This document shows, in pieces, positions 34,043 to 43,088 of a stretch of DNA of 64,000 nucleotides. Origin of the DNA: DATDPM01 sp041498815 (GTDB lineage: Bacteria > Pseudomonadota > Alphaproteobacteria > DATDPM01); NCBI GenBank assembly GCA_041498815.1, contig JBGQJC010000002.1:1-64000 (forward strand), in the 5' to 3' direction. Made by a program: the position numbers and the translations under genes. Under the pieces are notes generated by a model. The model ran no database searches and was not told the origin of the DNA. It saw nothing but the letters and a program-made list of their open reading frames with translations. Positions within the stretch are counted from its first letter, which is position 1. The number at the start of each line of letters is the position of its first letter.

Positions 34043-34843
34043 CTACATATAGCCGTCGGCGCGCAGGCGCTCGAAGGCGTCTTCGGCTTCTTGATCCTGG
34101 GCGCGCCCGGAGCGCTCGGCAACGCGGGTGGTCTCGAGCTCGGCGATGATCTCGTCCACCGTCGAGGCGGTGCTGGAAATCGGATTCGTGCACGGCGCGC
34201 AACCCAGCGAACGGTAGCGCTTGCCGCCCTTCGAGAAATAGAGATTCACCACGGGAATGTTTTCGCGCCGGATGTAGCGCCAGACGTCGAGCTCGGTCCA
34301 GTGCAGGAGCGGATGGACCCGGACATGGGTGCCGGGCGCGAAATCGGTCTTGAACTGGTCCCAGAATTCGGGCGGCTGGTCGCGGAAATCCCATTCCGCG
34401 TTCTGGCCGCGGGGGGAAAAGACGCGCTCTTTGGATCTGGTTCCCTCCTCGTCGCGCCGGATACCGGCGATGATTCCCGTGAATCCGTGCTGCTCGATGG
34501 TGGCTTTGAGCCCCTCGGTCTTCAAGGCGGTGCAGCAGACGACGCGGCCCTTGGTGTGGTTCATGCCTTCGGCCAGGGCCTGTTTATTTTGGCCGACGAT
34601 GAGATTGAGGCCCCACTCCTTGGCGACCCGGTCGCGGAATTCGATCATCTCGGGCATCTTATAAGAAGTGTCGATGTGGATGACCGGGAACGGCACATGG
34701 CCGAAGAAGGCCTTGCGCACCAGCCACAGGAGCGCGTTCGAGTCCTTGCCGACGGACCACAGCATGCCGAGCTTGTCGAAGGTCCGGAAAGCCTCGCGCA
34801 GAATATAAATGCTTTGGCTTTCGAGCGCGTCCAGTTGGTTCAT
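34043..34843 (-). CDS. cysD: Sulfate adenylyltransferase subunit 2 (CysD)
   Basis: The 266-residue ATP-pyrophosphatase-fold subunit makes adenosine 5'-phosphosulfate (APS) with CysN. MNQLDALESQSIYILREAFR is the usual start, LGMLWSVGKDSNALLWLVRK holds the PP-loop, and GIRRDEEGTRSKERVFSPRG is the substrate-binding region. The ATG at 34843 overlaps the cysH stop (ATGA), so translation is coupled. It is the third gene of the cysI-cysH-cysD-cysNC operon. Confidence 0.95.
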   Translation of the reverse strand: MNQLDALESQSIYILREAFRTFDKLGMLWSVGKDSNALLWLVRKAFFGHVPFPVIHIDTSYKMPEMIEFRDRVAKEWGLNLIVGQNKQALAEGMNHTKGRVVCCTALKTEGLKATIEQHGFTGIIAGIRRDEEGTRSKERVFSPRGQNAEWDFRDQPPEFWDQFKTDFAPGTHVRVHPLLHWTELDVWRYIRRENIPVVNLYFSKGGKRYRSLGCAPCTNPISSTASTVDEIIAELETTRVAERSGRAQDQEAEDAFERLRADGYM

Positions 34844-35571
34844 GGCAAGGATCGCGCGCCGCAGTGGATGCCGCATTCGGTCTTTTCGGACCCCCGCCAC
34901 CGCCCCGCGCGAACCTCTTCGCCGGGCGCTACCGGCGCGGTGCAGGTGGTGCAGCCGATGGACAAATATCCTTCGGCGACCAGCGGGTGGCGCGGCAGGT
35001 TGCGCTCTTCGAAGCTGTCGTCGATCCAGCCCTGTTCCCAATTGGCCAAGGGGTTGACCTTGATGCGGCCGTCCTGGGCCTCGATGGTGCGAAGCCGCGA
35101 GCGCTCGGCGCCGTGAAAGCGCTTCCGGCCCGTGATCCAGGAATCGAAATGCCGCAGCGCCTGGCCGAGCGGCCGCGCCTTGCGCATGGTGCAGCAGGCG
35201 TCGGGATCGCGGCGGTAGAGATCGCCGTCCGGGTCTTCGCCCATGACCTCTTCGTCGCTCGGCCGGTAGAGCCGCACGTCGGAGAGGTTCAGGTGGCGCG
35301 AGAGCCGGTCGATATAGGCATAGGTCTCGGGGAATAGCTTGCCGGTATCGAGCACCAGGACCGGGACCGCGGGATCGACGCGGGCGACCATATCCAACAG
35401 CACCGCCGCCTCCGCCCCGAACGAGGACGTGACCGCGATGCGGGCCGCGAATTCATTCTCGATCATCACCCGCAACAGGTCGATGCCGTCGAGACCGCCG
35501 TATTTCCGGTACAGCTCGTCGGCGTGATCTTCGGCCCAGTGGAGGCGCCCCGTTGTGGGATCGAAGGTCAT
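34840..35571 (-). CDS. cysH: Assimilatory APS/PAPS reductase with 4Fe-4S cluster (CysH)
   Basis: The 243-residue enzyme reduces activated sulfate to sulfite. The PP-loop-like region is AVTSSFGAEAAVLLDMVARV. Cys126-Cys127 and Cys207-Cys210 form the CC...CxxC set that binds a 4Fe-4S cluster, which marks the APS-reducing bacterial type. The catalytic cysteine is Cys233 in ECGIHC. Since a CysC domain is also encoded, the enzyme might use APS directly, leaving PAPS for other uses. Its start overlaps the cysI stop and its stop overlaps the cysD start, both as ATGA. Confidence 0.93.
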   Translation of the reverse strand: MTFDPTTGRLHWAEDHADELYRKYGGLDGIDLLRVMIENEFAARIAVTSSFGAEAAVLLDMVARVDPAVPVLVLDTGKLFPETYAYIDRLSRHLNLSDVRLYRPSDEEVMGEDPDGDLYRRDPDACCTMRKARPLGQALRHFDSWITGRKRFHGAERSRLRTIEAQDGRIKVNPLANWEQGWIDDSFEERNLPRHPLVAEGYLSIGCTTCTAPVAPGEEVRAGRWRGSEKTECGIHCGARSLP

Positions 35572-37727
35572 TCCGCCGCCCCTTGGCCGCGCAGCATCGC
35601 GGCGACCGCGCCGCTCGAATCACCCAGCGCCGCCGCGTTGAATTCGGGCGCCTGGTAGGGCACCGCGACGAGCTCCGCCGCGAGATCGATGAAAAGTGCC
35701 AGTCTTTCGCGGAACCGATCGGTATCGCGGCCGGCTTCGGCCAGGCTAAGCGCGTTGAGCGCGGCTTCGAGCGCCGGTTCGACCCGGGCATCGCCGGCGT
35801 AAGTTGCCCGGACCTGAACGATCACATCGTCGAATCCGGCCTCGGCCGCCGCCGCCCCGGTGCGCAGCAGCAGCCGGCGCCCGGCGTAATAAAGGGCCTC
35901 GCGGGCAAACGGCAACCCGTGTTGGGCGCGGTCGGCCAGGATCGTGCGGTCGAAGCCGATCAAACCGTCGTCGGCCAAGTCGCGGAGCAGATTGTCGATG
36001 GCAAAGGGCGCCGCGCATTCGGCGTGCGCCGCTTCCGGCGTTTCGAACACCCGGGTTTCGCCCCAGTCCACGAACACTTGCTTGTCGCTGGCCGCCGGCC
36101 GGTCGGTGATGGATTTGACGATATCCTTGAGCCCGTCCTTGCCGAGGCGGAGCGCCCAATCGCGGACCGATTCGCCGCTCGATCTTCCCGCGGCATAGGC
36201 ATCGAGGAACATCTTGAGCGCCTCGGGCGCATAGCGCGCCGCCACGATCGGGCCCGAAAGGGCGATCGCGCCGTTCAGGCGCGCATTGCCTCCGACGTAA
36301 ATCTGGTAGTGGGGCGCATTCACGCCCTCGATCTTTTTGCCCATGCCGCGGAATCCGAAATCGGCCACATGGTGCAGGCCGCAGCCGTTCTGGCAGCCGG
36401 AAATCTTCACCGTCACGCCGGGGAGCGGCTCGTAACCGCGCACCAAATCCACCACCGCCTTGCCGAAATTCTGCGAGTTGGTGATCCCTAGGCGGCAGCT
36501 GGTGGTGCCGGGGCAAGAGACGACGTCGCCGATGTCGCCCTCGTGCTCCTGGACCGGGAGACCCAGCGCGCGCACGCTGGCGACGACTTCATCTTCGGTG
36601 CCCGGGGGCAGGCCGATGATGATGAGGTTCTGGTCGCGGGTGACACGGAAGCCCTCGGCGCCCGCCTCTTCGCCGAGATCGGCGAGCGCGATCAATTGTT
36701 CCGAAGTGAGCAAGCCCAATTCGGGCTGGATGACGACGGCGACGCGGCCGTCGTGGCCGTAAACGACGCCGCCGGGCGTCGCGGGTTCGGGCGCCTCGGT
36801 CGGCAGGCGCCAATCGAGGGGCTCCCAGGGGCGCTGGGGCAGGCCGCGCAGACGCTCGAATTCCTCGAGGAACAGCGCGCGGAATTTCTCTTCGCCGAAG
36901 CGCTTGATGAGGAACTTGATGCGCGCCTGGTTGCGGTTGATGCGGTTCGAATAGCGCTGGTGCAGGCGGACGAGGGATTCGAGCGCGGTGCCGACCTCGA
37001 ACTCGGTCACGAAATCGAGGAGCTTGACGGCGGCGATGGCGTAACCGCCGGTGCCGCCGCCGCCGTAAAGGATGAATCCCTTCTTGCCGCCGCGCGTCGT
37101 CGCCACCAGGCCCATGTCGTGGATGCCGGAGCCGGCACAATCGGTTTCGCAGCCCGAGACCGAGACCTTGAACTTGCGCGGCATGTGCTGGACCAAGGGC
37201 TGGCGCAGCCACATGTGGGCGATGCGCTCGGCCACCTTGCCGGCGTCGACGTGCTCGCGCGGGCAAATGCCGGCGAGCTGGCAGCCGTTCATGTTGCGCA
37301 GGGTATTGCCGCAGGCCTCGCGCGTGGTGACGCCCGCCGAATAAAGCGCGCGCACGAATTCCGGCGTGTCATCCAGCGCCACGGAATAAAGCTGGATGTC
37401 CTGGCGGGTGGTGAGGTGGATCGGCTTTTCGCCGCCCGCGAATTTCTCGTTGATCGCCGCGATGGCGCGGGCGTGGGCGAAGGACAGGATCCCGCCCGGG
37501 AGCTTGAGGCGGCACATTTGCCCGGGGTTAAGCTGGCCGTAGATGCCGTAGCGGAGGCGAAAGGCGATCCACCGCTCCTGGTCCCATTCGCCCGACTTGA
37601 ACCGGCGGTGGCCGTCGGCAAATTCCTCGTAATCGGACATCTTGGCCAGCGGCTCGAACTCGAGCACGCTCGAAAGACGCGCGCTGTTGCCGCCGTTTCC
37701 TTTGGGTTCCTGCGGTGCCATAGACAT
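35568..37727 (-). CDS. cysI: Sulfite (nitrite/sulfite) reductase hemoprotein with C-terminal extension
   Basis: The 719-residue enzyme reduces sulfite to sulfide with siroheme and a 4Fe-4S cluster. The cofactor cysteines are Cys405 and Cys411 (CPGTTSC) and Cys445 and Cys449 (CQNGC). HLTTRQDIQLYSVALDD and the two ferredoxin-like half-domains are as expected. Residues from about 545 on (VDWGETRVFETPEAAHAECA to the end) exceed the usual length by about 170 and form an alanine-rich helical domain I cannot name. No CysJ flavoprotein is encoded in the window. The ATG at 37727 follows GGGAGGGG. It heads the operon. Confidence 0.92.
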   Translation of the reverse strand: MSMAPQEPKGNGGNSARLSSVLEFEPLAKMSDYEEFADGHRRFKSGEWDQERWIAFRLRYGIYGQLNPGQMCRLKLPGGILSFAHARAIAAINEKFAGGEKPIHLTTRQDIQLYSVALDDTPEFVRALYSAGVTTREACGNTLRNMNGCQLAGICPREHVDAGKVAERIAHMWLRQPLVQHMPRKFKVSVSGCETDCAGSGIHDMGLVATTRGGKKGFILYGGGGTGGYAIAAVKLLDFVTEFEVGTALESLVRLHQRYSNRINRNQARIKFLIKRFGEEKFRALFLEEFERLRGLPQRPWEPLDWRLPTEAPEPATPGGVVYGHDGRVAVVIQPELGLLTSEQLIALADLGEEAGAEGFRVTRDQNLIIIGLPPGTEDEVVASVRALGLPVQEHEGDIGDVVSCPGTTSCRLGITNSQNFGKAVVDLVRGYEPLPGVTVKISGCQNGCGLHHVADFGFRGMGKKIEGVNAPHYQIYVGGNARLNGAIALSGPIVAARYAPEALKMFLDAYAAGRSSGESVRDWALRLGKDGLKDIVKSITDRPAASDKQVFVDWGETRVFETPEAAHAECAAPFAIDNLLRDLADDGLIGFDRTILADRAQHGLPFAREALYYAGRRLLLRTGAAAAEAGFDDVIVQVRATYAGDARVEPALEAALNALSLAEAGRDTDRFRERLALFIDLAAELVAVPYQAPEFNAAALGDSSGAVAAMLRGQGAAE

Positions 37728-37785
37728 GAGGGCCCCTCCCGGCGACGATCCGCATCGCGAATGCGGACCGGGCAATTTCCAATGT

Positions 37786-37813
37786 ACTATACTGTAATAT
37801 ATCTATTTGTCAA
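37786..37813 (-). promoter_or_regulatory. Sigma-70-like promoter of the cysI operon
   Basis: On the minus strand TTGACA (37813-37808) is separated by 16 bp from TATAGT (37791-37786), both near consensus. It points at cysI, whose start lies 59 bp downstream of the -10 box. The high AT content here contrasts sharply with the surrounding DNA. Confidence 0.78.
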
Positions 37814-37819
37814 GAAAAA

Positions 37820-37862
37820 TAAAGTATAATATAACATTATACTATAATAATATGTTATACTA
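37820..37862. promoter_or_regulatory. AT-rich nested palindromes upstream of the cysI promoter
   Basis: GTATAATATAACATTATAC (37824-37842) is a perfect inverted repeat with 7-bp arms. TATAACAT (37830-37837) also pairs with ATGTTATA (37852-37859). A related half-site lies over the -10 box. Nested dyads beside a strong promoter suggest cooperative binding by a sulfur regulator, perhaps of the Rrf2 (CymR) or LysR kind. The regulator is not in the window. Confidence 0.6.
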
Positions 37863-38081
37863 TCGGTCCCCTTGAAAATCGGCGGCAAACCGCGGGATCT
37901 TGGCCCCAGGCCGCGCCTCTGCACCACGACCGACATGGCCCGCGCCGGCATTCAACGCCGGGCGGGGGCGCTTGCGTGACCCTAAATGCTGGGCTACCAA
38001 TCCGCGCGGCCGGGGCCTTTGCTATCGCGGCATCGAAGCCTAATCCGGCCATACCTTGCACCTGACGGAACGAAAATCCCA

Positions 38082-39143
38082 ATGCCGGCGTCAAGCCCCG
38101 CGGTGTCACAGCCGACGTCACGTTTTCCGAACCCGGTGGCGGTCTGGCTTGCGGTCTGTTGCGCCATGATCTTCGCCATGGTGGTGCTGGGCGGCGTCAC
38201 GCGTCTTACCCACTCCGGGCTTTCGATTGCCGAATGGCAGCCGTTATTGGGCTGGATTCCGCCGCTGTCGGACGCGGCCTGGGCCGAGCTGTTCCAGAAG
38301 TATCAGGCGACGCCCGAATACCGGCAGGTCAATACCGGAATGACCCTCGCCGAATTCAAGCCGATCTTCTGGATCGAATATGTCCACCGCCTGTGGGGAC
38401 GGCTGATCGGGCTCGTCTTCGTGGCGCCGCTTGCCTATTTCGCGCTGCGCGGCCGCATCGACAAAAAGCTTCTCCTGCATTTGCTTGCGATCCTGGCGCT
38501 CGGCGTTTTCCAGGGCGCGCTCGGCTGGCTGATGGTCAAAAGCGGCCTTGTGGACCGGCCCAATGTGAGCCAGTACCGGCTGACCGCGCACCTTGCGGCC
38601 GCGTTCGTCATCTACGGATACATGTTCTGGGTCTTTCTCGGCGTCGTTTACGCCAGGTGGCGCGAGCAGCCATTTCGCGGTCTCGGCAACCTCCCGGAAT
38701 ACGCGCGGTTCCAATGCGTTTTCGTCTTTCTGACCGTGCTGGCCGGCGGATTGACCGCCGGAACTCACGCCGGCCTCGCCTACAACACCTTTCCGTTGAT
38801 GGCTGGCCGGATCATGCCCGAAGGAATGTTCAAGCTTCATCCCTGGTACCTGAATTTCTTCGAGAACATCGCCACGATTCAGTTCACGCACCGGGTTTTG
38901 GCGCTCTTGACCGTGATTTCGGTCACTCTGTTTCGGCTTTCCTCGCGGCGGCTTGCGGGCAGCGCGCGGCTGGCCGCGAACGCGATGATGGCCCTGGTCC
39001 TGGTCCAGGCGGGCCTTGGGATCGCAACGCTCTTGTTCGCCGTTCCCCCCGGCTTGGCCGCGGCCCATCAGGCGGGAGCACTCGCCCTGTTCACGGCGGC
39101 GCTGTGGACCGCGCACTGCCTCAAGGCGGGAGCGGCGGGATGA
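38082..39143 (+). CDS. ctaA: Heme A synthase (COX15/CtaA family)
   Basis: This 353-residue inner-membrane enzyme oxidises heme O to heme A for cytochrome aa3-type oxidases. Eight helices are expected. The heme-ligand histidines lie in RLTHSGLSIAEW, WIEYVHRLWGRLIG, LTAHLAAAF, FTHRVLALL and AAHQAG. The length and GVTRLTHSGLSIAEWQPLLG signature fit the alphaproteobacterial type 2 form. The ATG at 38082 begins MPASSPAVSQPTSRFPNPVA; an upstream frame to 37986 is open but unlike the family. No cytochrome oxidase genes are near. Confidence 0.93.
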   Translation: MPASSPAVSQPTSRFPNPVAVWLAVCCAMIFAMVVLGGVTRLTHSGLSIAEWQPLLGWIPPLSDAAWAELFQKYQATPEYRQVNTGMTLAEFKPIFWIEYVHRLWGRLIGLVFVAPLAYFALRGRIDKKLLLHLLAILALGVFQGALGWLMVKSGLVDRPNVSQYRLTAHLAAAFVIYGYMFWVFLGVVYARWREQPFRGLGNLPEYARFQCVFVFLTVLAGGLTAGTHAGLAYNTFPLMAGRIMPEGMFKLHPWYLNFFENIATIQFTHRVLALLTVISVTLFRLSSRRLAGSARLAANAMMALVLVQAGLGIATLLFAVPPGLAAAHQAGALALFTAALWTAHCLKAGAAG

Positions 39144-39204
39144 CGCAGGCAACCGGGCGGCAAGGGAATTTACGCCGCCCCGGTAGACGGGCTAAATTTC
39201 CGCC

Positions 39205-39990
39205 ATGCCAAGCCCCGCTTTGGGACGGCCGATGACCCATTTCAGCCGCGAGGAGATCGCCGGTTTCGAGCGCGACGGATTCATCGTCGTGCGCGGGTTG
39301 TTCGGGGCTTCGGAGATGGCGCGCATTTCAAACTGGTCGGACGAGATCGAATCCCGGCCCGACGTCCCCGGCACCACCATGAAATATTTCGAGAACAGCC
39401 TGATCGAGCCGGGGAAAAAGATCATCAACCGGATCGAGAATTTCTATCCCTATCACGAGGGCTTTCGCGCGCTCTTCGACGACCCGAGGATTTTGGGGCG
39501 GCTCGCGGAGCTGTTCGGCGAGCCGGCGGTTCTCTTCAAGGACAAGATCAATTTCAAATACCCGGGCGGCGACGGCTTCAAGCACCACCAGGATCAGGCG
39601 GCCGGTTGGTGGACCTATGCGGACCTGTTCATCTCGGCGCTCATTTCCATCGACGATTCGACGCCCGAGAACGGCTGCCTCGAGATCGCCCCGGGCGATG
39701 CAAAGCACCGGACGCTCGACCGGGAATGGCGCCCCTTCACCGCGGACGAGATCAAGCGCATGCCCTTCGTTCAAATTCCGACCAAGCCGGGCGACGTGAT
39801 TTTGTTCGATTCCTTCGTGCCGCACGGGTCTTATCCCAACCTCTCGAACGAGCGGCGGCGGATTCTCTATATCACCTATAACCGGGCGTCCGGCGGCGAC
39901 CACCGCGCGAAATATTTCGCCGACAAGCGCAAGAGCTATCCGCCCGATAGCGAGCGCGAGCCGGGCAAGGAATACGTCTACCGGGTTTGA
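39205..39990 (+). CDS. Phytanoyl-CoA dioxygenase (PhyH) family protein
   Basis: The 261-residue protein is an Fe(II)/2-oxoglutarate-dependent oxygenase of the PhyH type. FKHHQDQAAGWWTYADLFIS holds the H-x-D iron ligands, DSFVPHGSYPNLSNERRRIL holds the distal histidine and the arginine that binds 2-oxoglutarate. The family hydroxylates many small molecules, including 2-aminoethylphosphonate (PhnY). Because an AEP pathway lies 19 kb away, a phosphonate substrate is possible but not supported by proximity. The start may be the ATG at 39205 or 39232. It is convergent with the beta-barrel gene, with a terminator between. Confidence 0.88.
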   Translation: MPSPALGRPMTHFSREEIAGFERDGFIVVRGLFGASEMARISNWSDEIESRPDVPGTTMKYFENSLIEPGKKIINRIENFYPYHEGFRALFDDPRILGRLAELFGEPAVLFKDKINFKYPGGDGFKHHQDQAAGWWTYADLFISALISIDDSTPENGCLEIAPGDAKHRTLDREWRPFTADEIKRMPFVQIPTKPGDVILFDSFVPHGSYPNLSNERRRILYITYNRASGGDHRAKYFADKRKSYPPDSEREPGKEYVYRV

Positions 39991-40030
39991 GCCTCTTGCG
40001 GCGTTTGCGCCGCCGCCTTCGCCGAATTTC

Positions 40031-40074
40031 CGAAAAATAAAACCGGCCGGCCCCAAGGGGAGAGCCGGCCGGTT
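40031..40074 (-). terminator. Rho-independent terminator of the beta-barrel gene
   Basis: AACCGGCCGGC and GCCGGCCGGTT form a perfect 11-bp stem. On the minus strand it is followed by TTTTATTTTT. It lies 54 bp past the outer-membrane protein stop. Confidence 0.85.
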
Positions 40075-40127
40075 CCTGCTCGGTCGTCGCAATTTCGCGC
40101 CGGGAGGTCAGGCCGGCGCGCCGACGC

Positions 40128-41450
40128 CTAGAACGGGATGATGATATCCGCCGCGATCGTGACTTGGCTCATTTTGCTCGAATCGATGAATGGGCCGGTG
40201 CAGGGCTGACTATTGGTATTGAGGCCGCAGGCCGCGCTGCCGCCGCTGAACGCCTGGTCGTAACGGATTTCCGGCCGGATCACGAGACCTTGGACCATCT
40301 CGGGCACCGGGGGCTTGATGTTCACGCCGGCGGTCAGTCCGAGGTAGGTCGTACCGTCGCGCGCCGCGCCGCCGCAGACGTCGCGTGGGCTGCTGAGCGG
40401 TTCGCCCTTTTCGAACCTGACGAAATCGGTGTTGTTGCCGACCTGGCAGACGAAGAAGTTCGCGTTGTCCCGCCAGACCTCGCCGCGGATGCCGGCCGAC
40501 AGCCAGTCGTTGATGTTATAGGTGAGGTATTGGGCGACGCCGTAGCCGCTGACGTCGAAGCCGTCGTCGTGGATGTAGTTGAGCTCGGTGATTTCCGTCA
40601 GATCGGCGGTGATGTGGCCGGTGATCACGATGTCGCTCAGATAGCGCAGGTCGCTATTGGGATTGACGGTCGGATTCGCGGCCCGGAAAAAGGCGGTGTC
40701 CGGATTCTCCGGACCGATATGGGTGCTGGCAAGCACGGCGAGCTTGCCATCCAAAAGATTGAGGCCGACGCCGCCGTGGAACGCCGCCGCGCTGTTGTTG
40801 TCGCCGCCGCCCAGCGACGTATTCACGCCGGAATCGACGCCGTAATAGAGATCGAGCTCGGGAATGACGTGGGTTACCGCCAGAATGCCCGTATGCTTCA
40901 GCGGCACGCCGAAGTTGAACATGTAGGAGTGCGTGTAAAAGAAATTCCCGGTGGCGTCGATGACCTCGGTGCCTTCGAGCGTCACGTACTGGCCGATCTT
41001 GATGTCCGTTCCGCCGTTGCCGATCCAGGGCGTGTGGACCAGCGCCCAGGCCTCGACGATATCGAGCTGGACGCTGCTTTGATGGAACGACTCGTCGAAC
41101 TCGCCGAGGAAATGGGTGTAGCGCGCATCCGAACCGACCATGGGCTGGAACTTGAAGCCGAGGTCGTAATCGACCGCGGAATCGATCGGGCGCTGCACGG
41201 TATACGTGATCTGGTTCAGAAGCGGAGAGTTCGACCTATCGGTGAAGAGATGGCCGAAATTGACTCCATCTTTCGGATCCTGGGTATTCCCCGTAATGCC
41301 GGCCTCGAGATGGCCGCCCCAAGTAATCGTGTCCGCCCAGGCCGGCGGCGGCCCCTGATCCTCCGGCGCGGCCGCGGGTTCCTCCGCCCACGCAAAAGAC
41401 ACGGGCAGCAGCGCGACGGCTGCGCCCAAGATTGCTGTCATGACCTTCAT
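40128..41450 (-). CDS. Outer-membrane beta-barrel protein (putative porin)
   Basis: The 440-residue protein begins MKVMTAILGAAVALLPVSFA and is cleaved after AWAEE. The mature part has alternating hydrophobic strands and ends IAADIIIPF with the terminal aromatic residue needed for outer-membrane assembly. TWGGHLEAGITGNTQDPKDG and GVPLKHTGILAVTHVIPELD are like the BBP2 (PF07642) porin-like family. It probably forms a small-solute pore. The ATG at 41450 has GGGG nine bases upstream; the ATG at 41459 is too close to it. Confidence 0.83.
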   Translation of the reverse strand: MKVMTAILGAAVALLPVSFAWAEEPAAAPEDQGPPPAWADTITWGGHLEAGITGNTQDPKDGVNFGHLFTDRSNSPLLNQITYTVQRPIDSAVDYDLGFKFQPMVGSDARYTHFLGEFDESFHQSSVQLDIVEAWALVHTPWIGNGGTDIKIGQYVTLEGTEVIDATGNFFYTHSYMFNFGVPLKHTGILAVTHVIPELDLYYGVDSGVNTSLGGGDNNSAAAFHGGVGLNLLDGKLAVLASTHIGPENPDTAFFRAANPTVNPNSDLRYLSDIVITGHITADLTEITELNYIHDDGFDVSGYGVAQYLTYNINDWLSAGIRGEVWRDNANFFVCQVGNNTDFVRFEKGEPLSSPRDVCGGAARDGTTYLGLTAGVNIKPPVPEMVQGLVIRPEIRYDQAFSGGSAACGLNTNSQPCTGPFIDSSKMSQVTIAADIIIPF

Positions 41451-41888
41451 TTGCGACATCCCCTTGTTATCGTCTCTTTCTTGTCTTTCTTGTTTTGACC
41501 GGCGGTATTCCGCCGGCCCTGCGCGGAGCCATAACCCTGGCGACGGCCGTTCCGCGCGACCCCGGTTGCGCCCGCGCCGGCGTCTAGACACCGGCCGTGA
41601 CTTGGGCGCCATCCTTAACCCCTACTACGCAAGACCCGTGCCGCCTGTCATGAGGCACGAATCATAAACTCTTTATCCAGAAAATCCCCAAGATTCCAAA
41701 ACCTTAAACAAAAGCATAGGTTCTGATTCTCATCCTATTCATTACTAGTCATGGTATTTCGGCTATGTACCTGCATAGAAATTAAGCAGCCATATTATTA
41801 TGCTTAATTTTTGGGCTTTCGATGAAGTTTTTGTGGCGATCCCCGCGTTACCATTAGACTAGCCACGCCTCGGGTTCAAAACTATTTC
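41451..41888. promoter_or_regulatory. Divergent intergenic region, beta-barrel gene and hpnB
   Basis: This 438-bp gap separates the beta-barrel gene (minus) from the hopanoid operon (plus). The right half is markedly AT-rich. AATTAAGCA (41780-41788) pairs with TGCTTAATT (41801-41809), followed by TTTGGG, as an operator or weak terminator. CCGGCGG and CCGCCGG flank TATT at 41499-41516, in the leader of the beta-barrel gene. No gene is seen. The promoter of the hpn operon must lie here, but I could not fix it. Confidence 0.5.
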
Positions 41889-43088
41889 ATGTTCCACTTT
41901 ACCGCCCTTCTAATGACTTTTGCGGCGACGGTTGCGGCCATGGCCTGGGTCTATCTCCTCGGCTTGCGCGGCGGATTTTGGCGGGCGCGCGAGCGTTTGG
42001 AGCCGGGCACGGAATCACATTCACCGTTGCAGCCGAGTGTCGTGGCGGTGTTGCCCGCGCGCAACGAAGGAGCAGTAATCGACGCCAGTTTGCGCTCGCT
42101 GTTCGCCCAGGATTATGCGGGTCCGCTCCATGTGATCCTGGTCGATGACGGGAGCGAGGATGGAACCGCGGAAATCGCGAAGCTGGCGGCAGAGGCGTTG
42201 GGCGCTATGGGCCGCTTCGAGATCGTGACTTCCACGCCGCTGCCGTTGGGGTGGACCGGCAAGCTGTGGGCGGTATCCCAAGGCATTCGCAAGGCGGCGG
42301 CGAGCAGGCCCGATTACCTTTGGCTCACCGATGCCGATATCGCCCATGACGCCGCCGAACTCGGCCAACTGGTTGCCAAAGCGGAGCGGGCCCGGCTCGA
42401 TCTCGTTTCCGTCCTGGTGCGGCTCAATTGCGAGAGCTTCTGGGAAAAACTTTTGATCCCCGCCTTCGTGTTCTTCTTCCAGATGCTTTATCCCTTCTCT
42501 TCCGCGAACGACCCCGATTCCAGAACCGCGGCGGCGGCCGGCGGCAGCATGCTGGTGCGCGTCCAAGCATTGGCGAACACGGGCGGAATCGAATCGATCG
42601 GGGCGCAGGTGATCGACGACTGCGCGCTCGCCCGCAACATCAAGAAGCGGGGCGCGATCTGGATCGGGCTGACGGAAGCGACGGCCAGTCTCCGCGCCTA
42701 TGGAACGTTGCACGAAATCTGGGGCATGGTGGCGCGTTCGGCTTATGCCCAGCTTCGCTATTCGCCCCTGTTGCTTGCGGCCTGCATCCTCGGACTCATG
42801 GCGGTCTTCGCCGTTCCACCCGTGGCCATGGCCGCGGGACTTTTGACGGGCAATTTGCCCGCGGCGGCGTGGGGCTCGGCTTCATGGCTGACGATGATCG
42901 CGGCCTATGGGCCGACGCTGCGTTTTTATCGCCTTAGCCCATGGCGCGGCGTTTTGTTGCCGTTGGTCGCCTTGTTATATTGCGCGATGACCATCGATTC
43001 CGCGAGGGCGTACCGGCAGGGGCGGGGCGGCCATTGGAAAGGCCGCAGCTATGCGGCCGCGCCGCCATCGCCCGCGCAAGGACGATGA
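41889..43088 (+). CDS. hpnB: Hopanoid-associated glycosyltransferase HpnB
   Basis: The 399-residue protein is a family 2 glycosyltransferase with an N-terminal helix and four C-terminal helices. VVAVLPARNEGAVIDASLRS opens the GT-A domain, HVILVDDGSEDGTAEIA and WLTDADIAHD hold nucleotide-sugar and metal-binding acidic residues. Its role in hopanoid synthesis is not established, but it is a constant member of hpn clusters. It opens the plus-strand hopanoid operon. Its stop overlaps the hpnC start (ATGA). Confidence 0.92.
   Translation: MFHFTALLMTFAATVAAMAWVYLLGLRGGFWRARERLEPGTESHSPLQPSVVAVLPARNEGAVIDASLRSLFAQDYAGPLHVILVDDGSEDGTAEIAKLAAEALGAMGRFEIVTSTPLPLGWTGKLWAVSQGIRKAAASRPDYLWLTDADIAHDAAELGQLVAKAERARLDLVSVLVRLNCESFWEKLLIPAFVFFFQMLYPFSSANDPDSRTAAAAGGSMLVRVQALANTGGIESIGAQVIDDCALARNIKKRGAIWIGLTEATASLRAYGTLHEIWGMVARSAYAQLRYSPLLLAACILGLMAVFAVPPVAMAAGLLTGNLPAAAWGSASWLTMIAAYGPTLRFYRLSPWRGVLLPLVALLYCAMTIDSARAYRQGRGGHWKGRSYAAAPPSPAQGR

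Noticed and set aside
39205..39990. PhyH protein as a part of the phosphonate pathway (PhnY)
   Set aside because: It lies 19 kb from the AEP genes with unrelated genes between; the family is too broad for that call.
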